DNA of 64,000 bases from Carposina sasakii (taxonomy: Eukaryota; Arthropoda; Insecta; Lepidoptera; Carposinidae), in assembly GCA_014607495.2 (NCBI GenBank), contig CP053154.1, positions 372,001-436,000 on the forward strand, given 5' to 3'. Shown here piece by piece: positions 26,201 to 38,200 of the stretch (position 1 is its first letter; every line of letters begins with the position of its first letter). Below the pieces are notes generated by a model. The model did no database searches. It saw only the letters and a list, made by a program, of their open reading frames with translations, and was not told the origin of the DNA. A program made the translations under genes and the position numbers.

Positions 26201-29200
26201 GTGTTGATTTTGTGCCCCAAAAGGCAGTAGGCTCACCACTTACCACGTGAAGATAATAGGCTACCTGGTGAAAACTGAAGCACACTTCTGCTTGGGGGAT
26301 AATGGGCCTGACTATATAGGATGTTGTTTCGTTGCCACCCTTAGGGTGCACGAAGGGTACGTACTCTATACATCAAATAAAGAAGTAGGTTTATGCCAAA
26401 AAAATGCTGGGAAATGATGTAAATTTGTTTTTATTACTTGATCGGGCGAAATTTATAGTGTCCAGTGTTTATGCAACTTTTTTTATAGACAGATATTATT
26501 TCTCGTGAAAAAATGCAGAAAAACGCAATCTATTCACTCAACTTTGGACCCTAATATTTTGGAAACCAGACACTTTCCAGGTATGCTTCCATGGAGAAAA
26601 ATAATCGTGACGATGAGGAGATTCCGTAGTTTTCGGAACGTTGACGACCAAAAATCACCCCGTATGTATTGTAACGTCGTACGTTACATACGTTATTATT
26701 ATTATTTACAATACATAACTTATATGGATAGATTTAAGTAATTCGCACTCGTTTCGTTAGAAGCGCCATTTTAGCGCTCCTTCCGCACGAGCCTTTTGTT
26801 CTCGAGCTAGCGTTGTGTGTGACGCGCGCCCGATTCGACTGTGAGCCGGGCGGGGATCAACGACATACCATTCTAGCAGCTTGAAGTGAGCGCACGTCAC
26901 TGTTTATGTCGGTCCCTAATACGTACAAGTACCTAACCGAATTACTGTGTTCGTCCCTATCGCTCATCAAGTGATATGAATAATATTAATTGTGCAATAC
27001 AATACCTGCCAGTACATACCTGTTCTGCAACCAATTCCTTATTGAGGACTTGTTTAACCCCAGTTTGGGTAAGTGGCAAAAGATTTACTTAGTTTAAACT
27101 GTATTTTAGTTAGTAGGAGCGATCTTAATCAGTAGATAGAATTAGCTTACGCATTATACCTACCCTCGCATATTTTTATATATCTAGTAGATTAATTAAT
27201 TATATATTTTGTTATCTCCGATTCTGATTGTGAACATCCACGGCAACACAACTACATATAAGAAGGTACTTCCCTCGTAAGTTGCCGTGGGTGCTCACGG
27301 AAGACAATTTGATTGTACCTAACGCTGTTCGTTGGCGCGTTCCAGGGTACTTCGTCCACCTTAGACCTTGGGTCTCCATCAAATCTACCCTGTGGCCCGT
27401 GCAGATTCGACTTCGACTCCTCGAGCGCAGACTTACGGCCAAAGGGAAGGTACCAATAAAGAAGGAAGCACGTTTTCTCAGCCAGGTTTTCGACCACCTC
27501 CGCTCATTTTTATTTTATTAAACTGGTTGTCGTTAAAGGTGCTTTTATTTTAGCTCAATTAAAGCCCTAAACGTGACAGTATGTATGTAAGATTTTTTTA
27601 TGACATGAAAGTATACATAAGTTATTTGTCAATTGTCATTTTCTATGCGTTACTTTTACGCTTTGTCAAGCATATGTTGGTATTTTGGGGCTTTATAGCT
27701 ATCAGGGGGGGGGGGCTGACCTGTAGAGCATAACGAAGGCAAACCACATGACGACGGAGCCCCAGATGGCGACGTGCGTCACCCACGTCCACGAGTGTGT
27801 CTCCAGCCCCGCCTTCAGGCACACAGTCACCACCACGTACTGGGAAGGGGAGCATTTATTAACCATTGCTTATCGTAAATTGAGGTACTAATAGAATTTT
27901 CTAATATAAATCATTAGTTCCGATAAATATTTATTTTATTTATTTATTTATTTATAATATATAGACTTGTTCAGTTTATTACTTTTGAATTGAGTGGCAA
28001 ACTCTTTAGAAAACATTGATGAAAGTAAAACACAAAAAAATGCCTGATAAATACCAAATTTCGTTAATTCTACGTCTAAATAAAAACAAGGTATAATCAC
28101 TCACCGTATAAACAAAGTTGCCCAGCACGAGGTAGCCACCATCTCTTCCGTTCGGCCACAGTGAGTGCTGCGTCGCCAGCGCCGGCAGCCAGAACAACAG
28201 CACCGAGTGCAGCAACGCGTTCACCGCCCACACCCAGAACACGCGCACGTTGAACAGCAGCCGCGCCTGCGACGGCGTGTACAGCTGCGGGTGCTGCGGC
28301 ACAGACAGACGGTGCTGACACGCAGTCACACACAGAAAGACGGCCGTGACATGCAGCCACACACAGACAGACGGCCGTGACACGCAGCCACACACAGAAA
28401 GACGGCGCTGACACACAGCCACACACAGACAGACGGCCGTGACACGCAGTCACACACAGAAAGACGGCGCTGACACACAGCCACACACAGACAGACGGCC
28501 GTGACACGCAGCCACACACAGAAAGACGGCGCTGACACACAGCCACACACAGACAGACGGCCGTGACACGCAGCCACACACAGAAAGACGGCGCTGACAC
28601 ACAGCCACACACAGACAGACGGTGCTGACACGCAGCCACACACAGAAAGACGGCGCTGACACGCAGCCACACACAGACAGACGGTGCTGACACGCAGTCA
28701 CACACAGAAAGACGGCGCTGACACGCAGCCACACACAGACAGACGGCCGTGACACGCAGCCACACACAGAAAGACGGCGCTGACACACAGCCACACACAG
28801 ACAGACGGTGCTGACACGCAGCCACACACAGAAAGACGGCGCTGACACACAGCCACACACAGACAGACGGCGCTGACACGCAGCCACGCACAGGCAGAGC
28901 TAGTTGAGGGTCAAACAGATCGGCGATGCAGACCAGTCGAGGGGCAGACAAATCAACGATCGTCATGGGACGACGGTACAGACAAGACAGGGGCAGAGAG
29001 ATCGATGGTACAGAAAGGTTACAAATAGGATCAACGATATAGATGATTACGGTACGGTACAGACAAGTCGACAAATCAGAACAACGATAGACAGGTTTAA
29101 AAATACAGAGAGTCGACCGTACATATAAGGCACAACGATACAACCAGGCGACCACGGTACAGCAGGTATGTAAGGGACCACAGTTCAGAGAGGGTACGAC

Positions 29201-32200
29201 ACGGTACAGACATGACGATGGTTTAGACAGGTCGAAAGTTCAGAGGGAATGACGATACAGACAGACAGGGCGACCACGACAGTTCACCAGGTCCGACGGT
29301 ACAGAGAGGGCGACAATAACGATACAAACATGACCAACGAAAGAGACAGCGCCACGACGACGGTGTACACGACTGTATAGACAGGAGGCGACTACGGTTC
29401 AAATAAGACGAATAGTAAGACAAGGCTAGTACAGAGAGGGAGGGTACAGTACAGACAAGTCAACTGTAAATAAGAAAAACAGTACAGGCAGACTAGACGC
29501 GATGATATAGACAAACCTGTGGCATAGACAACGGAAGGGAGTCAACGGAATCGATTGAGCAGATGAAATAAACGGTGTAAATAGCACAGGCGAGACGAAA
29601 GGTGTAGATGGTACAGGCACGCCAACAGTACAAATAGGACCGACAATACAGGTACACAATTCTTTTACTTATAATATGTCATAGTAACATTACATTAAAA
29701 AAATGTCAATTAACTTATTTTTAAAATCAACTTTTTTTTAAAAGGCAAATAGATTAATGCTTTCAGGTGGAGAACTTCTATACATACATACATAAAGTTG
29801 TATGCCCAAAATAAGGTAGCCACAATATGAAATGACACAATCTATTTATGTACATATGTGTAGTGATGTACAAACTTACCCTGAGCATGATTTCAGGCGA
29901 GCACAACTTGTCGAAGATGCCAATCGCGAAGGGGGGCAACGCGGTGAATAACACGTTGTAGATACCGATCGTCCAGCGCTCGAATAGGATCTGACCCGAC
30001 CTGGAAACGATCACGTCACATTGGTAAGCTATGAAATACACATAGCTGCACTTTTTGTAAGTCAAGATAAATAACCTTACTCATTTAATTCAAAAAAGAA
30101 GTTTTAGTGGATACTGGTACTACGCAACGGTATACAGGGTGTAACAGAAAGGGTATGTTAAGCGATAAGCTATGTAAATATATATATGTAAGTATAAAGA
30201 AACTATTTCTAAAATTTGAGACTCGAAATCACATGTTTATTTTTAAGAACATTCCTGAGTTGTGTAGGAATTCTCCATACTATCTGGAAAAATAAACATG
30301 TGATTTGGAGTCTTAAATTTTGTGGATAGGTTCCTTGTAGTGGGCTATTTACATAGCTTTTCGCTTAACATACCCCCTTTGTTACACCCTGTATAAATAA
30401 ATATAGAAACACTCATGACTCGGAAACAAATTTCGGTGTTCTTCACGCAGGGTCACTACAAACTACACCGATCAAAATAAAATAAAATATCATCTTCTCA
30501 TGAAATATGACACTATGGCGAATGTAATATATATATGACTTACTATGCCAACGTATCACGAACATAAGTTCTTTAAACATCGTCGCTTGACTAAGTTATG
30601 AAGTTATTCACTGTCATTTTATTATGTTCTTATCGTTGCTAGGATGATAACATTTACTAACTACGCCAACAGATGGCGTTGTTATAAAAACATAAGTACA
30701 ATTTGCTATGTTAAAATGGATTATTTAGTAAATGAATATCTTGATAAAAATTTCCTTTAAAGTGTTAAGCCGGTTTCAGAAAAACCATTTACATAAAAAC
30801 AAAAACAGATCACTTGAGTACAGAATAGATTATTTTTCCTTACCAAGCGGAGTAGATGGCGAACCACAGCTCGATGACGTACAGACAGATGTTCTTGTAG
30901 AAGGAGTAGAGGATGAGCTTGCTGATGCGCGAGTAGTTCCACGCGCCGTGCACCAGCAGCAGCCGGCCCAGGAAGCGGAACTAGAACCGGCGGCCGCGGG
31001 TAAGGAAATGGTGGATTCAGATAGTTACTGATGTGTATTGCAGGTAATAATCAGTCTAAACTAGAAGATTAGACACCGCTTAAAAATAATATTTTAAAGA
31101 AAAGAAAAATATACGGAATATCTGTCAAATTTAGACAAAGTTTAGCTTAAACACTTACGTTTAAATTATTTTGCAATAACACGGTGATTGTTTTAGTTTC
31201 TACATTTTTAGAGCTAAGTACTATTAGGTAAGTGGGCTAGAAGGTTGACAATAGATATTAGCAGGTTGTAAGACCTAATAGCACCATCTAGCGGCAAACA
31301 ATCATAACCGACTCTTTCAATGTTACAAAACGCAGAGAGCCATCTAGCGACAAAATTCCGTCCGGAGCAGTGTCATTTTGCGGTAAATACTCAAATGATA
31401 TAATCATATTTACAGACAACCACATAACAAAATAAAGCAGAACAGCGTCATCTACTCGTAGTGGCAGCATTGTAAACCATTTCAAACCGGCGCCATCTAC
31501 CGGCAACCCCCCGAACCACCGTCACGACTGACCTGCGCGATGCTGTAGTCGCTGGCGCACACCGCCTGCAGCCCCTCGACGCCCGAGATGCCGACACCGA
31601 CGGACGCACGCTGTATCATCGCCACGTCGTTGGCGCCGTCGCCGATGGCCAGCGTCACGGCGCCCGTCGCCGCCGACACCATTTCTACGACCTGTGTGGA
31701 ATGGACACTAGACTGCAAATGCACTAAGGTACGTCAGTCCTGTTTCCTGCCATACTATACGCCAACGCTCTTGGCTCGCGCTGTCATATAACATTCTATG
31801 ACTGCGTGTGCCAGGAGGGTTGGCGTATAGAATAGTGAATGTTTGCGATAATGTGACGCTGTTTAGATGGTTTTTACTCTTTCTCTTAAATACTAAAAGA
31901 ACCGATTTGGATGATACTTGATTTGTAAATAGCATTTACGTCAGAATAGCACATAATATACAGGCTATAATCTAACTTGATCGATGTTAACACATTCCTT
32001 TCTGTTTATGTAAAAAACGTCTTATGAGAAGATGGATTTTAGGCAGTTGGTGGCATGTTTACTTTACCTTAGAATGTTATAACAAAACCGCAACATTTAC
32101 TGCAATATTCTGTGTAATTACAATTAGTTAACAAAAAGGTAAGAAAAAGAAAAATAAATAAATAATAGTTAGTAACTAAGGCCGGCCTTACCGAGGCCAC

Positions 32201-35200
32201 ACGATATCAAAAACGCGCCCTCCTTACGGAGCCGACACGTCAAAAGTTCCCTCAAGGCCGCTATTCTAGCTATCCTAGGAAACCAAAGTAACTAAACGTA
32301 TACGATATGAATCGTGGACAGCTGACGAAAAAAATTTGAAATACTTGTGAAAAATCTCAAAAAATTCCAGGCTAAGCTACCCCTACCCCGGCCTGCCACC
32401 AGATGGGTCATACCTCTGCCTTCTGAATCGGCGATACTCGGCAGCAGATGACGACCTTGCACGACACGCATAGGTCCAGGAAGTCCTTCTTCAGGTCGCA
32501 GCCCATCGCGTACTTCAGGGTTTGACCGTCGATGACCAGAGCCACGTCATTATCTGTGAAGAATCATCATTTCAGCGATAAAAAGACTGCAACTGAATAT
32601 AGACCTCTCCAGATAATCTCCACTACGACCTGCAGGGCTATTGGCTATCTTTTTTGACAGTTATAATGATGCAAAATGATCAACGATGAACTGTCACAAC
32701 TCCAAATCGGTATCGGCCATCACTAGCTCCCAACGGAAATGACGTCATACACGGGGTCGGCACTCGATCTATACTGTCACTTGATTTTGACAGATGTCTT
32801 CCTACATTTATTATCGACATATGATGGCGCTAGTTACTGTGTGTAACTACATTATCTGCATACAAAAAATTTTAGTTACGAAATCAGGAATAGGAGCCCT
32901 AAGAAATGGCCCCCTGATTACCCAATCTGCAATAGCAGAGCTAAGCAGCGCGATAGAGAAAATTGAGAATGTGTGTGTGTGTGTGTGTGTGTTCTCATTT
33001 ATAGCTGTCGCGCTGCTTCGGTTTTGCTATTGTAAATTAGGGGGCGGACTTTAGGTCGTTAGTCCATCTCGCGGATGGCCTTTCTACGCTTGCCGGTAAG
33101 TTGAAGAAAAAATTAATTTCTCAAGATAAAGGTAAATTAATGTAAATACCTTCTTACCTTTGAGTAAGCTGTCGCCAAAGTCGAGTAGATGACGTGAAAT
33201 ACATTCTCTTGTACCCTGTAATATATTAAAATTGTACTTAAAACCAGATATTTCTAATGAAAACGAAAAAAATCGCGCGCTACTTCATGAAAATAACAAA
33301 ACAACCTTCGTCTACTTAAATCACGGTAATTTTGTTATTTATATTTATATTAATAACTAGTGGACCCGCGACTTCATCCGCGTGGACTGCAGAAAAAAAC
33401 AAAATGTCGAAATTATCCGGGATTAAAATATTTTCCCGGGATAAAAGTAGCCTATGTGTTAATCCAGGGTGTGAGCTAACTCTATACCATATTTTTCTAA
33501 AATCACTCCAGCCGTTTTTACATGAAAGAGTAACAAACATCCATCCATCCATACTCACATACAGGATGATTTTTGGTCGTCAACGTTCCCGAAAACTACG
33601 GAATCTCCTCATTATCACGATCATTTTTCTCCATGGAAGCATACCTGGGAAGTGTCTGGTTTCCAAAATATTAGGGTCCAAAGTTGAGTAAATAGACTGC
33701 GTTTTTCTGCATAAATGCACATAGACGCGCGTAGCAGGATTTTTTCACGAAAAATAATTAATATCTGTCTATAAAAAAACTAACATAAACACTAGACACT
33801 ATAAATTTCGCACGATCAAGGAATTTAAAAAATTAAAAAAAAAAAAAAAAAAATCCCAGCATTTTTTTTGGCATAAACTTACTTTATTTCATGTATAGAA
33901 TACGTACCCTTCGTTAAAGGTGGCCACAAAAAAACATCCTGTATACTTGGTATTTATTTAAAATAATTTGTAACAATGCTGCAATTACATGTTGAAACGT
34001 TACAACAAAGTTACGAACGCTAGTTGGCATTGAAGTTATTGTGTCATTTCATTTGCTTTTGTGAAAGTTGTATCAGGCACTCAGTTTATTGTTATTTATT
34101 CATTGTAGAAAAATGCCTCGGCCCCCTGAATATGTAACTTGCAGTAGCAGAGCTGAAGCAATGCGATAGCGAACATTGATAATGTGTGTGTGCGCGGGGC
34201 GAGGCGCGGGGCGCGGGGCGCGGGGGGAGACCTTGTGCTCGTTTTCCACGCACTAAATTATCGCTATCGCGTTGCTTCGGCTTTGCTCATGCAAATTAGG
34301 CTGTTGCCCTGCGGACTTTAGCAGCACTCACGTCCAAGCTGTCCTCGTTGAGCAGTACAAGCGGGTCGTTGGCGTGTATGAGTTGACACGAGTGCGCTAT
34401 GTTAATGGCGGTCTCCTGTTTGTCTCCCGTCAGCACCCACACCTTTATGTTCGCTTTGAGTAACATCGCTATCGTTTCCGGCACACCGTCCTGTGGGGCA
34501 AGAGGATTTATTCAATATCTCCCACTTGTGGTACAAGCACAAACCTCGTGACCTTAATAAACAAATATCAAATATTATGCTATTGTAAGAGTCAACTAAG
34601 GAACTAAGCAACTCAGGCCCTAAGCTAGCATTGATTTCTTAAATAATGCGGTTCGTTCTTTAGTAAGTGTATCGTTAAACTAACAAAAGAATTTAATTTC
34701 ATAAAGCAAATGTATATTTACCGACTTAAACAGTTTAAACAGTTAAACAAATCCATGCTCATTTAGAAATTATTAGTTTATGCTATATATAAACTTAGCC
34801 GCGTGGTGCCGGCAGAGTAGAATTCGTACCACCCCATTTCTGTCCGTGGGTATCGTACGAGGCGATTAAGGATTTCCGGGAGGTGGGCAGCAGCGCCTCC
34901 CGTGTTGACAACATAGTCCAAAATACAAACTGCGGTCACCAACCCGTCTGCCCAGCATGGTGACTATGGGCAAACACCCCTCGTGGCAGTCATGTGGCGT
35001 GCCCTGGGGGAGGCCTACGTCCAGCAGTGGACTGCAATAGGCTGATGATGATGATGATATATAAACTGCTTTATAACACCTAATACTAACCTGTAATTTA
35101 TCTTCAATAGCCGTAGCGCCCAGTAGTCGCAGGTTGTTCTCGATAAGGTTGGCCGCCTCTTCGATCTTCTGTTCTCTGTCTTGTATCGCTATGCACGCCT

Positions 35201-38200
35201 TGTGGTATGTGTTTGCCCATTCCTGGAAAAAAAAAAGTTATTTAAATCGTGAATTCATTGTATTAAAGTAACTAAATTACAATAATAATATCAAATTAAG
35301 TCTCTAGTGAAACAATGTGGTTGATTTTGTCTGACATTCTTATTTTAATACTAAAATTACTAGGGATGTAGACCCTTTTTAGGGTTCCGTACGTCTGAAT
35401 ACAAAAACGGAACCCTTATAGGATCACTCGTGTGTCTGTCCGTCCGTCGCTTACAGTCAATTATTTCCGAATCTATTAGACCGATTAAGTTGAAATTTGG
35501 TACACATATCAATTCCTGTGACCCAAACACAGAGGTGTGACGTGAGCAGATGAAATCTGTATATGGGGGGTCATTTTTGGGGGGGAAGGGGAAAATTAAA
35601 AAAAAAAAATCTGAAAACTGCATCGTGTGGCATATCAAATGAAAGGTCTTGTTGAGAAGATCTTAAATGTATTTTTTTGTAATTTTAAAATAAATAGTTT
35701 CCATTCAATTCATTCAAGAAAATAGACGAAAATTGACCATTCCCCCCCCCTTATCTCCGAAACTACTGAACCTAAAATTTTGAAAAAAATACAGAAATTA
35801 GTTTTCTCCTTATAGATTATAGGAAAACCTATAAGAAGTCCATGATATTAAAATAACATGGTAAATCACTCAATATTGTGCGTACCAACTTTTTGTCAGA
35901 TTAAAAAAAACATGATAGGTAACATCGTACGGAACCCTCTTCACGCGAGTTCAACTCGCACTTGTCGGCTTTTATTGTTAATGTAAGTAAATATCTGAGA
36001 CAGAAACGGAGAGGTAAAACTAATTTTTAAATTATACTTAGGTGTGCTGGTCAGAATCGACAATAATTTTATCAAAAAAGCAAGAAAAAGGACGAAATCA
36101 ATAGGAAACAACATAATAAAAAACGTACCAAATGCAAAAAAGATAATCCCGTAAATAATAAACATAAGATTACAATTTATAGTAAAAACTAACCAAATGG
36201 AAAAAAAAACAAAATTAAAAAAAAAAAACAAGTCCAGACGTAAATATTTTCCAACTTAATTCGCCGCTACGTTAAGATGTAACTTGTTAATTTTATCCAC
36301 CGTTTTCCACTATTTCTTCCCCCTTTCTTATAAACATCAAACGAAAGCATCGGCAAAAATAAGACATACGTCCAAACCGCACCCACCTCGTAAACCGCGG
36401 GCGGTATAGTCGCGACACTGAACACGAGCGTGCGCAGTCCGGCGGCCGCGAACAGCTCGAGGTCCCGCAGCGTTTCCGCCGCGTAGCGCGCGCGAGCCGG
36501 ACCGTCCGCCAGCCGCGAGTAGATCACCGAGTCCGCGCCCTTGCAGTACAGCTTTATCTCGCCTTTTAGTGCGAATAAATAGAGATTAGCCAACGACACA
36601 AATGTGTGGCTAAACACAGGTGCACTTGTTTATTCCCTCATTGTTATTTATTCTGTTCATAAATTAATAATTTTCATTTGATTGAAATATTTCATTTAAT
36701 AATTATTATGAGTCGAGTTTCCACAAAAATCTACATACACATTTTTTTTTCTCAAAAATATCATTTTTATTCCAAAGACGCATACTTTAATTCTCATTAA
36801 GATTAAATAAAATAAAATAGTGCAATAGATTTGAGTAAATAAACAAACTGTACTAACCTTGCGGCGTGCGCACGATGACGGACATGCGTTTGCGCGCCGA
36901 CGTAAAGTCTATGACGTTGAGCACCTCGTAGCGGAGCGTGACGCCGCCCGCCGTCAGCTCCACGTGCCGCGGTGTGCGCGTCGAGAACACGAATCCGAAC
37001 TGCGCCGCGCCCAGCACCAGCGCGCGCTCGTCTGCGCACAGAGCAAGCTAACATGCGAACACGAATCCGAACGCTGATTACGTAACTTGCAACTGCAATG
37101 CCATCGCGAAAATAGGCTGGATGACAATATTTTTATCTGTATATACCTCGAAAGATCACACAATAATAGAAACAATCGCGAAAGAATAACTTTGCTAGCG
37201 TGAAAACTTTCCGAGATAATCATGACAACAGACTCAATTAACAGACTCACCATCTTCGCAATCGCATTGCTTTGTTTTTGCAAGTTACGTAATCAGCCTA
37301 CCGAACTACCAGCGCACGATCGTCTGAGCACAGACGGTAAAGTAACGGTGTCGTAGCGTAAAACTTTGGTTCTCTAAAATACCGTCATAATGATGATCTC
37401 CGACCGTATTTCGGCCAAGGCGACCAATCTCTACATAGATTAAATATTATAGTGCACAAGTGTGTACGCAAACTATATATATAGGCATACCCATGCATGG
37501 GTCCGGTATGACGGCGTGGCACAGCGCCAGCATGGTGAGGATGCAGTGATGACGTCATACCTGGCGAGGCGGCGTGGAAGTGCGGCCGGCCGTCCTTGAG
37601 CTCCGGGATGACGGTGTGGCACAGCGCCAGCATGGTGAGGATGCAGTGATGACGTCATACCTGGCGAGGCGGCGTGGAAGTGCGGCCGGCCGTCCTTGAG
37701 CTCCGGGATGACGGTGTGGCACAGCGCCAGCATGGTGAGGATGCAGTGATGACGTCATACCTGGCGAGGCGGCGTGGAAGTGCGGCCGGCCGTCCTTGAG
37801 CTCCGGGATGACGGTGTGGCACAGCGCCAGCATGGTGAGGATGCAGTGATGACGTCATACCTGGCGAGGCGGCGTGGAAGTGCGGCCGGCCGTCCTTGAG
37901 CTCCGGGATGACGGTGTGGCACAGCGCCAGCATGGTGAGGATGCAGTGATGACGTCATACCTGGCGAGGCGGCGTGGAAGTGCGGCCGGCCGTCCTTGAG
38001 CTCCGGGATGACGGTGTGGCACAGCGCCAGCATGGTGAGGATGCAGTGATGACGTCATACCTGGCGAGGCGGCGTGGAAGTGCGGCCGGCCGTCCTTGAG
38101 CTCCGGGATGACGGTGTGGCACAGCGCCAGCATGGTGAGGAACTCCCGGATGTCTTGCGCCTGCACACCGGACTGCAGGTCGCGGTAGAGGGCGCTGTCT

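Noticed and set aside
28263..28284. Alternative acceptor 9 nt inside exon 20 (CACCCGCAG)
   Set aside because: It would remove HPQ, part of the conserved (Y/H)PELY-like block; the upstream CAG keeps it. Minor use of both cannot be excluded.
28097..29155. A 352-codon open frame on the minus strand rich in [12 protein letters not shown] repeats
   Set aside because: It is the 31-bp minisatellite read in one frame. The real exon 20 uses another frame, and the repeats sit upstream of its acceptor.
33332..33691. A 119-codon plus-strand open frame
   Set aside because: It crosses the border of two adjacent mobile elements, so it is a chance fusion.
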